From a virus, in the IMG/VR virus record IMGVR_UViG_3300045125_000169, positions 45,146-109,145 of that record: 64,000 nt of DNA. One strand, written 5' to 3'. The translations under genes and the position numbers were made by a program. Shown here in pieces: positions 10,261-18,821 of this stretch; the first letter of the stretch is position 1; each line of letters starts with the position of its first letter. The notes under the pieces were generated by a model. The model was not told the origin of the DNA, did no database searches, and was given only the letters and a program-made list of their open reading frames with translations.

Positions 10261-10284
10261 ACCCCGAACTATGTCTTAGTTCCT

Positions 10285-10697
10285 ATGAAAACGCAATCTC
10301 TAAATACCTTGCATCACTGTGTCTACGACCTAAAATATCACTTAGTTCTGGTGACGAAATATCGTCGCAAATGCATCAACAAGGCGATCCTCTTACGGCT
10401 TGAAGAGCACTTGGCGCGACTTCTCCAGACTTGGGATTGTCAGCTTCTCGAATTTAATGGCGAGGCTGATCACGTCCACCTTTTGATGGCGCTCAATCCG
10501 AAGGCCCAACCTTCCCGACTTATCAATAATCTCAAGACGGTCACGTCTCGCTTGATCCGGAAAGAGTTTGCCGACCATATAAAGAAATACTACTGGAAAC
10601 CGATTTTTGGAGTCGCACCTACTGTCTCCTCACTGTCGGCGGAGCACCCCTCTCAGTGCTCAAGCAATACATTGAGAATCAGACCGAGGTCGAGTAA
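10285..10697 (+). CDS. tnpA: IS200/IS605 TnpA, Y1 HUH transposase
   Basis: About 137 codons, the usual family size. HUH motif in EADHVHLLMAL and the catalytic-Tyr helix in VLKQYIENQ. One break: the T5 run in CCGATTTTTGG at about 10602-10606 needs a sixth T to read KPIFWSRTYCLLTVGGAPLS and stop at TAA 10695-10697. It catalyses single-strand excision and insertion of the element. Confidence 0.93.
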
Positions 10698-10708
10698 AGG
10701 ACCGCTCA

Positions 10709-10723
10709 CTTCGCTGCGCGAAG
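10709..10723. repeat. Hairpin downstream of tnpA (probable IS605 right-end signal)
   Basis: CTTCGC - TGC - GCGAAG perfect stem-loop, 12 bases after the tnpA stop. It is flanked by a further short complementary pair (ACCG...CGGT). Position and shape fit the TnpA recognition hairpin. Confidence 0.5.
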
Positions 10724-10800
10724 ATCACGGTGTCGGCCTTCACCACCAACCAAGCCTCAGACGCCTTTAGCGACTGGCCGACTTTTCGATAGGCGGGGAA

Positions 10801-11399
10801 TCACTGCCTTTGGCGATCTATCGCCCTGATCGCCGATCCAATAATTTCTTGAACGTCGCTTTCTGTCAGACCTATTTCAGCGTTCATTTGCTTACATATC
10901 AGTCGAATCTCAGCCGTGGACTTCCCCCATAGAAAAGTTGGTTGGGGCTTTGATTTTTTTGAGTAATAGTAGTAGTAGATATTTTTTCCACTATATTCTT
11001 GTGTATAAGCGTCTTTTAAACGCAACGGGAATTGAACTCCAAAATCGTCAAAAATAATGCTTGGTATATAATAGTTGATCCCATCAATCACTTCGCACTC
11101 ACCAGCCCACGCATAACAGACCCGCGGACCATTTACCCCAGGGTCGAGTTCATCGAAGATCATCATATCCAGGCGACTGAGTTCCCTGAGTCTATCAAGA
11201 TCTTTTTGTGCGCTTTTTCGCGATCCCGCAAAACTTGCAGCGCATGGAACCAGTCGCGATACTTTAGCTCGCGGGCCACGGCTTCTTGTGCTTCGGAGAG
11301 CTTTGTGAACCTTGCAGGCTCTTTTCTAAATTTTTGTTTTGCCAGGGATTTGAGTTGCGACACTGAGGATACGGGGAACGTAGACATAAAAGCCGACAC
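10801..11399 (-). CDS. Hypothetical protein with N-terminal AQ-x(n)-DW helical motif
   Basis: About 199 codons when two overlapping frames are joined near 11200 (REKA followed by QKDLDRLRELSRLDMMIFDELD). The N-terminal part LSEAQEAVARELKYRDWFHAL matches a short helical motif also seen in the 17376 gene (LTDAQHRIAKSCGYDDWQSF). The C-terminal part (TAEIRLICKQMNAEIGLTES) is unrecognised. Function unknown; the two may be distant paralogues. Confidence 0.5.
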
Positions 11400-11533
11400 C
11401 TTTCATACCATTTGGCTGGCGTCCACTATGCAGCTAAGGTCTTGAAAAGTTTAGACCTTTAATCTTCTTTGCGGCTGCTTGTAGGCTTTCCTTGCGTGGA
11501 CCGGACGGGTGCCGTACCCGATTGGCGCGGATT

Positions 11534-12175
11534 TTAGACACATTGGATAAGCCTGTCAATATTTTTCAGACTGGTAGGTCGGATGCAAATTCTCTTAGCA
11601 TCTCGTACAAGAGAAATTCCTCGTCCCAGTCCTGGTCGTGCGCCCGCCACACGCTTAAACTCATCATCGCTGACTTTTTTTGCTGCATTCAGAAAAAAAT
11701 TTTTGGCCGTTGAGGTCACAGGCGAGCCGATCGCGTCACGACAGGCTTCGCGAAAAGCCTTCTTGCGGTCAAAGGTCGCTTTTGTTTTTGTGATTTTTGG
11801 GTCGAGCATCTTCCGTAGGGGGCGGAGTAGCCGTTCAATCTCGGCATCCCAAGAGTGGTCGTAATTGATGAGCCGACCATACCGTTCAAAGGCATATTCA
11901 CCGAGCATACCGTGGAGACGGCTTGCGACGTTCGCCACCCAGGTATCCCTGGAAACGGCCATGCCTGTAATTTTTTTTAAATACGACAATCTATTTCCCC
12001 AAAACTCCAGTTCATACCGATCCTCAGAGGACTCTTGCAATACCTCATCCGTGATCGGATTTTTTCTATGCACCCAAGCAGAATATAACTTTTTTGTATT
12101 TATTTTTTGCAGGATTTTCATAGCCTCTAATAGGCCATAAAAACAATATTCTAAGTCATCATTATCTTTATTCAA
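11534..12175 (-). CDS. Hypothetical protein (about 213 aa or longer)
   Basis: Unrecognised basic, helical protein. The start is uncertain (TTG 12173-12175 opens the frame, with no clear ribosome site). The C-terminus may continue in another frame through NVSKIRANRVRHPSGPRKES to a stop at 11434-11436. The lysine-rich middle could bind nucleic acid, but no family is evident. Confidence 0.45.
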   Translation of the reverse strand: MNKDNDDLEYCFYGLLEAMKILQKINTKKLYSAWVHRKNPITDEVLQESSEDRYELEFWGNRLSYLKKITGMAVSRDTWVANVASRLHGMLGEYAFERYGRLINYDHSWDAEIERLLRPLRKMLDPKITKTKATFDRKKAFREACRDAIGSPVTSTAKNFFLNAAKKVSDDEFKRVAGARPGLGRGISLVRDAKRICIRPTSLKNIDRLIQCV

Positions 12176-12231
12176 TTTTTTGAAGTTTTTTTAACTTTTT
12201 CGTATGTATTTGAGCCTTTTTTTGGACAAGT

Positions 12232-12577
12232 TCAATTACACGCTGCACCTTTTTTGTGTTTTGTCGCTCGAAGCCACGCCTTATCAAAGTGTTCTTCGAT
12301 CGTAAAACGCTGGCCTGCCGAGTGTGATTTCATGTAGTCCAACAAAAGCCGTCACATGGGAATTAAAAACATCGCAAAAATGCGATAAAAGAATGTCTGA
12401 TTGCTCTACTTGTTTAAGTCTCTGTGCTTGTTTAAGTCTCTGTGATGATTTTTTTGACGTTAATAATTTTAGATTATCTTTGTATGTAATTTCAGGGCGC
12501 GACAATTTTTGATGCAACGTACTAAAGAAGCTAACTAGCAGGGCATGACAGACGGAATCTAGTGTCTTTTTCCTCAT
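12232..12577 (-). CDS. Hypothetical protein (about 115 aa)
   Basis: Start ATG 12575-12577 (MRKKTLDSVCHALLVSFF) is preceded by AGAGG 9 bases upstream. A break near 12350 joins to LDYMKSHSAGQRFTIEEHFD and stop TGA 12232-12234. A six-residue direct repeat RLKQAQ/RLKQVE lies mid-protein. Unrecognised. Confidence 0.4.
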
Positions 12578-12590
12578 AGAGATGGACCTC

Positions 12591-12909
12591 TTAATCCAAG
12601 GTATCAATATCGACCCACTTACATTCGTTTTCCGAAAGACCTTTGATGATCTTTCGCTTCGGGTCGTAGGATAAAAGTGTTTTTTGCTCCCAGGGACCGA
12701 TCACCTTGACGAGAGTTTTCATTTCCTGAAAAACAATCCGGTCGAGAACCCCCAGGTTCCTTGCTCCGTCACACGCCATGTGTTGTGGCTAAGTCTCTCG
12801 ATCCTTATCGGGTCTTTGCGGTTAAGATCATGCCGCCATTTTCGCCATTTTTTCAAAAATGCTTTTTTTCTTGTGCTTTGGGTTTTGCCGTTTGACGTTG
12901 TTTTTTCAC
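12591..12909 (-). CDS. Hypothetical basic protein (about 105 aa)
   Basis: Start GTG 12907-12909 has a strong AGAGGAG site. Two homopolymer repairs are needed: an A7 run after QEKK, and G5 to G6 near 12750 giving EQGTWGVLDRIVFQEM. The result is one open frame ending VDIDTLD. The N-terminus is very Lys/Arg rich and the rest beta-like. Unrecognised. Confidence 0.5.
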
Positions 12910-12962
12910 GACCTTCTCCTCTTAAAAAGGGTGGCCTAGTAAGAGCTATGTGCCGCCTTTCG

Positions 12963-13268
12963 TCAAGGCTCTTTGTCTGCAAACTCGGCGACGGCCCTGC
13001 GACCGTCCTCATAGCTCAGTAGCCGACCATCCTCGCTCACAAGGTTGCTGCCAAGGCAAAAATCCCCAGCATAAGCTCGCCATAGCTTATACTCAGGCTC
13101 TATGAAGTTAGACAGGAACACCATGGGCAGCATAAAAAACATGGGGTGGTACTGGCCTGCATACTCCCCATAAGCCTGCTTATCGAAGCGCAGTTCTTTG
13201 ATAAGCTGCCCGTCTTCCATCACGTCAGCCACGGTCCAGGTGATTTCTCCATCTTGCTTTCGGATCAT
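12963..13268 (-). CDS. Hypothetical protein (101 aa)
   Basis: Intact frame, start ATG 13266-13268. Acidic and compact (TWTVADVMEDGQLIKELRF...SEDGRLLSYEDGRRAVAEF). Unrecognised. It lies divergent from the 13370 plus-strand gene, so 13269-13369 should contain promoters. Confidence 0.5.
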   Translation of the reverse strand: MIRKQDGEITWTVADVMEDGQLIKELRFDKQAYGEYAGQYHPMFFMLPMVFLSNFIEPEYKLWRAYAGDFCLGSNLVSEDGRLLSYEDGRRAVAEFADKEP

Positions 13269-13369
13269 GTTTAACCCCCTTTTTTAGTTCTGACTCTCTT
13301 ATCGGAAGGTTTTAAAAAGACTTTAGGGGTAAGATTTAAGAAAATCTGAAAAAAATAGGATGGTGAACC

Positions 13370-14028
13370 ATGTACTCTTCTTGGCTTTCAAAGGTTTATC
13401 AGCAATATCAAGCTGTTGCAGGAAAAGAATATAAAAACCCTCTGCTTGCCTGGGAGTTTGACCCCGATATCTACCACAAAGCCTTTGGTCCGGCTCTCCA
13501 AGCCCTCAAAGATGCAGACATTCCCTACGACCTTTTGCAGCACAGGCCAGACAACAGTTCTTTTCGGATGCAAGAACAGGGCTTTAACCTAAGTCCGAAA
13601 GCAAAAGGAAACGACTGGAGTCATGTCACTCTCGGCAGTTTTAGCCACCTTAAAGAGGAAGAATGGCCTTCAGTGTCTATAATTTAGCCAAGACCATGGT
13701 CCCGACCTATACCGTATTAAGAGCAAAAATTCTCGACGCGCCCGCATCGGGTCTCAGCTATCTCGTTTTGAGCCTCGATCAACCGAAGCAGGAAAAGAAT
13801 TTAAAAGAATTTCTTGCCTCTCGTTATCCAGATTTTTCGTCTTACGAGATGCGCGTCCACGCACCCATGCAACCGCATGTGTCGCTCTTAGGTTTTGCCA
13901 AAAAAGACGAAACTCGCGTGAAAGTCTTGCTCCCAAAAATCCAGGAAGCGGTCATCGGTGCAAAAATGCGTCCGAGCTATCTTCAGCTTTGGGAAAACTT
14001 TGTCGTTGCGAAACACTCTAAACTTTGA
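13370..14028 (+). CDS. 2H phosphoesterase-like protein (two HxT/S motifs)
   Basis: Two overlapping frames join near 13660 if an A is restored (KEEE followed by MAFSVYNLAK), giving about 219 residues. The first half has SHVTLGSF (His at residue 85) and the second PHVSLLGF (His about 170). Two H-x-[TS]-hydrophobic motifs about 85 residues apart are the hallmark of the 2H phosphoesterase superfamily, which includes RNA 2',3'-cyclic phosphodiesterases and phage Acb1 enzymes that destroy CBASS cyclic nucleotides. Each half alone has only one motif, which supports the join. The role in defence evasion is inference. Confidence 0.6.
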
Positions 14029-14036
14029 GGTCTCTC

Positions 14037-14532
14037 GTGAAAATCTTCGGCGCTTTGTTAGCTTTTCTTCTGAGTGTTGTCGCCCTTGAACAATTTGCTT
14101 CGGCCTACATCTTCCCACCGACTGTTTCCCAACTGGACGTGCCGCGTTATATGGGCAAGTGGTATGAAGTGGAGTCCACCAAACCGTTCTTTCAAAACGG
14201 ATGTGTCTGCAACACGGCTGAGTACAAGTTGTTAGAAGACGGTACTGTATCCGTGAAAAATTCTTGCCACTTAGAAACTCCGACTGGACCTCTGCGCGTG
14301 GTTGAGGCTATCGCTCGACCGACCTCGGAACCTGGAAAACTTTGCGTGGACTTCGGTGGTGTTCGCCTGCCTATCGCCAACTACTGGGTCATCGACCTCG
14401 CACCAGACTACAGTTATGCGGTCGTCTCTACTCTCCTAAGAAATCCTGTGTGGATTCTTTCGAGACAAACTGGTAGGATACGGGTTCAACACGTCGAAAC
14501 TTTCTGAAACGATCCAAGTCTGTACCAAATAG
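14037..14532 (+). CDS. Lipocalin (Blc-like), exported
   Basis: Start GTG 14037 with GAGG six bases upstream; it is coupled to the stop of the preceding gene (14026-14028). A signal peptide is present (FGALLAFLLSVVALEQFASA). The body has the lipocalin signature MGKWYEVES, a conserved Cys pair region and NYWVIDLAPDYSYAVV. A break near 14463 joins WILSR to LVGYGFNTSKLSETIQV, ending at TAG 14530-14532. Bacterial lipocalins sit in the envelope and bind lipids; one in a phage-like genome is unusual. Confidence 0.82.
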
Positions 14533-14544
14533 GATAAGCAAAAA

Positions 14545-14953
14545 ATGGCTCTCAAAACACTCAAAGGCGTAGATGCAATCAGCGGATTTACCCTTATCGA
14601 AATGGACACCCCTACGCGAAAAGTATCCTGAAAAATTTAATGCAAGTGGAGCGATGGATTGGCAATGGTTTGAGCAAGACATTCGCCCGAACCATTTTGT
14701 CTATGTGCGGCACGATAAAAACTCCCTTTCTTTCACACTTCAAAACGGTCCTATCCAAGAAAACGGTGTGAACGGGTGTCAGGTAGACACGCTGATCGAA
14801 GCCGCTAAATTGATTATCGAAGGACTGAACAAAGAGTTTCCCTGCCGCGAAAATTCCATGGCCATTACCAAGCTCGATGAAGCCCTTTTGTGGCTTGGAA
14901 AGCGCAAAGCAGACCGCGAGAAGAGGGGTGTTGAGGGATTGAATGAAGTCTGA
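14545..14953 (+). CDS. Hypothetical protein (about 135 aa)
   Basis: ATG 14545 follows an AGGA. The N-terminal MALKTLKGVDAISGFTLIEM must switch frame near 14605 to reach REKYPEKFNASGAMDWQWFE and the rest. The alternative start at ATG 14573 avoids the join, so the N-terminus is uncertain. Unrecognised. The last 11 bases overlap the next gene. Confidence 0.45.
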
Positions 14954-15425
14954 AATGCCGTGCCGATTAGGGGAACCAGTATATGACTTACCTTTCAAAT
15001 CTAAGAAGAAAGTACATCGTAGCTGCGCCTGCGAAGCAGGAATTTATTATCAAAAAAAGCCTCTTTATAGAGGTATTAATCTCAGACCAACCATCTACGA
15101 TGATTCACCCATCACGTTTGATCCTAAACGACTTGATAAGGTACGAGGTTTTTATGGCTATGGGGTATATTTCTCCCTAACACCACGAGATGCTACAATT
15201 TGGGGGCAGCATATAGCTGAATACACCCCAGTAAGAAATCTAAAGTTGTGGAAAGAACCTAAGACTCACAAAGGATTGTCTATAAAACGTAAAGACTATC
15301 TTGAAAAATTACCAGTCGAGTACGATGGAATATTTTTCGGTAGTGGTGCAGAGGGTGCAGATCAAATTTTATTGCGCGATCCGTCACTGGTAAAGTTGAC
15401 TAAGAGAAAGGTGAAATATATTTAA
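14943..15425 (+). CDS. ADP-ribosyltransferase-like protein
   Basis: 160 residues, intact. The order of motifs resembles the ADP-ribosyltransferase fold: PLYRGI (Arg, motif 1), FYGYGVYFSLTPRDA (beta-strand plus Ser, motif 2) and a C-terminal ADQILLRDPSLVKL, which resembles the last strand of ART domains found in phage polyvalent proteins. No catalytic Glu is obvious at motif 3 (Gln in its place), so activity is uncertain. It stands two bases before a ParB/sulfiredoxin-like gene, and both are more AT-rich than neighbouring genes, suggesting a transferred pair. Unlike its neighbours it has no frame breaks. Confidence 0.55.
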   Translation: MKSEMPCRLGEPVYDLPFKSKKKVHRSCACEAGIYYQKKPLYRGINLRPTIYDDSPITFDPKRLDKVRGFYGYGVYFSLTPRDATIWGQHIAEYTPVRNLKLWKEPKTHKGLSIKRKDYLEKLPVEYDGIFFGSGAEGADQILLRDPSLVKLTKRKVKYI

Positions 15426-15426
15426 A

Positions 15427-15945
15427 ATGCTACAGACATTTCTCAATCGTATAAAACAAAAACTTGATTTGCATAGCTTAAAAAATACTGATGAACTAAG
15501 ACAAAATGCTAAAAAAGTATCCGGTGATTCAGCTAGATATAATGAAATCGAATGTTTATCCAAATTAAGAAATGTTTCTGACGCTGACGAAGAGATGGCA
15601 TTGTCAATTTTATCGAGGCTTCTAGGACAACCCGAGGACGCTATTCAAGGGCGATTCTCAAAGGCTCTCAAACTAAGTAAAAAAATTACTCTTCCCGTAG
15701 GTGAAATTCAAAAGTTAGAATTTCTACACCAAGGAACTCTTGACGACGAGTACGGAGATGAGTGGAAGAATTGGGGACAATTAGACCTACCAATAGTGGC
15801 CGAAATTGTAGACCGCCGAGTAGTTCTTGAGGGTAACCATAGGCTTAACCAAGCAATAAAGGATAAGCGTCCTATCAAAGTCAACCTAGTGACCATTGAC
15901 TGGGTTAAAAATTTACGGGGCGTACATAAAACACTTCGAGGATAA
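15427..15945 (+). CDS. ParB/sulfiredoxin-fold-like protein
   Basis: 172 residues, intact. The C-terminal part [20 protein letters not shown] followed by [15 protein letters not shown] matches the ParB/Srx nucleotide-binding core (G-x-HR motif). The N-terminal 100 residues are helical and unrecognised. It begins two bases after the ART-like gene stop and shares its low GC (about 30% in the first lines, by hand count). It could be the partner of the ART-like protein (antitoxin, target or regulator); that is inference. Confidence 0.6.
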   Translation: MLQTFLNRIKQKLDLHSLKNTDELRQNAKKVSGDSARYNEIECLSKLRNVSDADEEMALSILSRLLGQPEDAIQGRFSKALKLSKKITLPVGEIQKLEFLHQGTLDDEYGDEWKNWGQLDLPIVAEIVDRRVVLEGNHRLNQAIKDKRPIKVNLVTIDWVKNLRGVHKTLRG

Positions 15946-16031
15946 CACGAATAAACAAGACCCTGATGGAAAATTGCTTTGGGCACAGAAGAATCGGAAT
16001 TTTGGAAACTAAGGATGAATTGAACCACACG

Positions 16032-16857
16032 ATGCAACAATACCACGACCTCTGTAAAAAAATTCTCGCTGAAGGCATCGAAAAATCCGACCGCACGGGG
16101 ACAGGCACCAAGTCGATTTTCGGGCATCAAATGCGGTTTGACCTAAGCCAAGGCTTCCCGCTGGTCACTACAAAACGAGTGCCGTTCAAAGCCGTTGTCC
16201 ATGAGCTTCTGTGGTTCATCTCAGGCTCAACCAACATCCAATATTTAAAAGACCATAACGTCACGATATGGGACGAATGGGCTGATGCAAACGGAGACCT
16301 CGGTCCGATCTACGGGCATCAGTGGAGGCACTGGGGGCAGAGACAACTAACCCCAACCAACTCCAAGACCCTTTAGTTTATGCAGGCGTTGACCAGCTTC
16401 GATGGGTCTTGGACGAGATCAAGAGAAACCCGACTCCCGTCGCCTGATAGTCTCCGCGTGGAATGTGGAAGCCCTGCCTGAGATGGCCTTAGCTCCCTGT
16501 CACACGCTGTTTCAGTTCTACGTCGTGAACGGCCATCTCTCGCTGCAACTCTACCAACGCAGTGCGGATGTTTTTTTAGGGGTTCCGTTCAACATTGGAA
16601 GCTATAGCTTGTTAGTCATGATGATGGCTCAGGTGGCGGATCTTAAGGTCGGAGATTTCGTCCACACCTTTGGGGACGCTCACCTATACCTGAACCACAT
16701 GAACCAAGTGCAAGAGATGCTTTCCCGCGAGCCACGCTCTTTGCCGCAAGTCAAAATCAATGCTGAAGTATCGAGTCTCTTCGACTTCAAAATAAGCGAT
16801 TTTGAGCTTGTCGGATATGACCCACACCCAACTATCAAAGCGCCTGTGTCCGTTTGA
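16032..16857 (+). CDS. thyA: Thymidylate synthase (ThyA type)
   Basis: Converts dUMP to dTMP with methylene-tetrahydrofolate. Closely follows the bacterial ThyA pattern: [40 protein letters not shown], catalytic Cys in [25 protein letters not shown], and the ending [14 protein letters not shown]. Start chosen at MQQYHDL, as in other ThyA proteins. Two breaks: G5 at about 16333-16337 needs a sixth G, and CCC at about 16431-16433 needs a fourth C (NPDSRR). No essential residue is lost, so the gene is probably functional. It pairs functionally with nrdA. Confidence 0.95.
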
Positions 16858-16867
16858 GTCCTAGAGT

Positions 16868-17108
16868 CTAAAAGATCAGTTTAAAAATGAAGTAGAATGG
16901 CGATATTATAAGAATAAGTAGCAAAGGAAGCTGAACTACACTAGCGACAAAATCCCATAGGGTCACACGCTCCTTTTTGGAACGGCCCTCTCTTTCAGCC
17001 GTGTCAGCTTTTCGCCGTCGCCTCGGTCTTGGACTCAGGAAATTCCCAAGTGCTCATCCAGTACAAAGTACAAATGCAAGCCCCTAAAAAAAATAATATT
17101 GTCCCCAT
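16868..17108 (-). CDS. Small two-TM membrane protein
   Basis: About 80 codons. ATG 17106-17108 is followed by TM1 (GTILFFLGACICTLYWM). A charged linker (SKTEATAK, then ADTAEREGRSKKERV after one indel in an A4 run near 17000) leads to TM2 (VQLPLLLILIISPFYFIFKL) and TAG 16868-16870. It lies opposite and after thyA. Unrecognised; the join makes a coherent hydrophobic-charged-hydrophobic layout. Confidence 0.45.
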
Positions 17109-17174
17109 GACATTTCCCCCAAAAGCACACCCGTGGGCTTATCGGCATTTTCACACAGAAACTTGAGCCAACAG

Positions 17175-17212
17175 TTTGTGCATTTGGTGCATTTGGTGCA
17201 TTTGGTGCATGT
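17175..17212 (+). repeat. 9-bp tandem repeat (about four copies)
   Basis: The unit TTTGGTGCA is repeated three full times after a partial copy (TTTGTGCA). It lies in a gene-free stretch (17109-17375), upstream of the 17376 gene and the putative promoter. It may bind a protein (iteron-like) or be a slippage repeat. Confidence 0.7.
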
Positions 17213-17223
17213 ATGGATCATCC

Positions 17224-17252
17224 TTGACTAATTTGGTTGAGTTCGTTAGGTA
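17224..17252 (+). promoter_or_regulatory. Possible sigma70-like promoter for the 17376 gene
   Basis: TTGACT, 17 bases, TAGGTA. Correct spacing and direction, with 123 bases to the start codon. Weak -10, so tentative. Confidence 0.3.
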
Positions 17253-17375
17253 ATCGGCTGCGCTAGAGCTTGCGCTACCGTGTCGCGTGGTTAAAAGCTA
17301 CATATTTTCATCAATTTTCTTCAATGAAGTTGATAAGTTGAGCGACGAAAACTTACGGCTTCGATTGGAGAAAAC

Positions 17376-17948
17376 ATGTCTATCCCTACCCCCTCTCTTC
17401 GTCAGTTCCTTGCACCATACAAAATTGCATCAAAAGCTCTTAAGCGTGAGCTAGGCATTTCACTCACCGATGCGCAGCATCGTATAGCTAAGAGTTGCGG
17501 TTACGATGATTGGCAAAGTTTCAATTACTTTTTTAAAAGTCTCGCTGATCTCGACCTGGGCCTTTCACGACAAGAATGGCTTTATTTTGCCGAGATGCTC
17601 AACGGTTTGTGGTTGCAAGACCACTTTCCCTTCACCACCGATTTTTTGCGATTCAATGTTATTGAGTCGGACATTTGGTCGGCGTTAGGTGCTACCCGCT
17701 TTCAAGTCTTGTCGGAATACAACAAAGAGACAGGTGAATATCACCCAAGTGATCGCATGAAAGAATTGATCGCAAAAATAACCAAATTTTCAGATGTGGA
17801 AAGCCAATCTGTTCTTTTCACTTGCTTGATGTTTTGGGGTAAGCCGCATCCAAAGCTACAAGGTAGCGATGCGCTCAATCGCTGCGTCGAAGAGGCATTT
17901 TCCAGCCTCACGCCTCTAGCCTTTGAAGTGGAAAATAATTTGTCCTAA
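17376..17948 (+). CDS. Hypothetical protein with N-terminal AQ-x(n)-DW helical motif
   Basis: 190 residues, intact, with GGAG just before ATG 17376. The N-terminus LTDAQHRIAKSCGYDDWQSF resembles that of the 10801-11399 gene. This short helical motif is found at the N-terminus of assorted bacterial proteins of unclear function. The rest is helical, with several Trp and one Cys pair. Stop TAA 17946-17948 lies inside the terminator stem. Confidence 0.6.
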   Translation: MSIPTPSLRQFLAPYKIASKALKRELGISLTDAQHRIAKSCGYDDWQSFNYFFKSLADLDLGLSRQEWLYFAEMLNGLWLQDHFPFTTDFLRFNVIESDIWSALGATRFQVLSEYNKETGEYHPSDRMKELIAKITKFSDVESQSVLFTCLMFWGKPHPKLQGSDALNRCVEEAFSSLTPLAFEVENNLS

Positions 17949-17995
17949 ATAATTTGTCTTAGAGACTTTGGCCCTTCTAGGACAAATTTTTTTAT
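17937..17995 (+). terminator. Probable intrinsic terminator overlapping the stop codon
   Basis: AATTTGTCCTA (17937-17947) pairs exactly with TAGGACAAATT (17978-17988), which is followed by a T run. The stem includes the stop region of the 17376 gene. Two further near copies of AATTTGTCTTAG flank it. Confidence 0.6.
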
Positions 17996-18098
17996 TTGTC
18001 TTAGGGGTCTTCAAAAAAAGATGTTCCTTATTACAGTGGCTTACGGCGATCTTCTCAGCGATTTTTAAAAACCTCCGATAAAGAGAATGACTGTGATA

Positions 18099-18114
18099 TA
18101 TGAGATATCTCATA
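18099..18114. promoter_or_regulatory. 16-bp perfect palindrome (possible operator)
   Basis: TATGAGATATCTCATA, perfectly symmetrical, 15 bases upstream of ATG 18129. Size and position fit a dimeric repressor site or a structure controlling translation. Confidence 0.5.
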
Positions 18115-18128
18115 GAAAAGAAAAAGAT

Positions 18129-18680
18129 ATGCAAAACTGGAAAGTTATGGTTGCAACAAAGCTTTCTGATGGGCGCGTATGTTTGCCCTTAGCAGGACTT
18201 GGATCTATTTTGAGAAAAAGTGAAAATGATGAGTTTTATTGAAAAATCCAAGTCACGGGGATGGCGTTCCATCGTGACGACTTTATCAAAAAGTTTCGAG
18301 AACGCTTCGAGGGTTGCCTTAAAGAGTACACAAAGTTGTGGCTCGTCGAGCAACTTGACCTCAAAGACTTTTGGTCTGACGAAGTGACTCGATTATCTAA
18401 AAGGGTCTATGGTCTCCTAGAACCTAAACAGACGAAGGTAAAAGGCTCTTGGAATCGGTACACCGCAGCAGCAGAGGCTTTTTTGGAAGCCTCAGAAGAG
18501 CAAATCAAACTGCACCAAGGCATTTCCGAGTTCAAAAACTATAGTTTTTACTCCGCTAAGGATTTGAAAAAAATCCATACATATTGGGCTAAAAATACGC
18601 CCGACTCCAAAGATTTGGCGATGGAACTTGTCGTGAGGTTTTTCCCAGATCCTTACAAAAAAATCTGCTCAAAACCTTAA
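18129..18680 (+). CDS. Hypothetical protein, frame interrupted by one in-frame TGA
   Basis: ATG 18129 opens a 37-codon frame (MQNWKVMVATKLSDGRV...) ending at TGA 18240-18242. The same frame continues as KIQVTGMAFHRDDFIKKF to 18680. The peptide around the stop reads DEFY-stop-KIQVTG, where a Trp codon would be natural. A single-base error (TGG to TGA) would explain it; otherwise the gene starts at ATG 18261. The C-terminal 139 residues are helical and charged. Unrecognised. Confidence 0.5.
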
Positions 18681-18821
18681 AATGAACGGCGACTACAGGC
18701 CGAAGGTGTCCCAATTAGTCAACGATATTAGATATCTTGAAAAAAACAAGCTCCTTGAGGGTGTTTCAAGAAGCTAACCATAAACCTTGCACCCGAAAAT
18801 TTAATCTAGGTATCGGAGCAA

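Larger units (their letters stand above)
8984..10723. mobile_element. IS605-type insertion sequence (divergent tnpA/tnpB)
   Basis: The span runs from a perfect hairpin near the tnpB 3' end (8984-9001) to one after tnpA (10709-10723). Exact ends are uncertain because IS605-family elements make no target duplication. tnpB (minus) and tnpA (plus) are divergently arranged with 24 bases between them. Both genes look functional once single homopolymer indels are repaired. Confidence 0.85.

Noticed and set aside
17161-17220. CRISPR array
   Set aside because: The 9-bp units are directly tandem with no spacers and there are no cas genes.
18129-18680. Alternative genetic code with TGA read as Trp
   Set aside because: TGA is used as a normal stop in tnpB, thyA and others; TAA and TAG also act as stops. 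One in-frame TGA is better explained by a base error.
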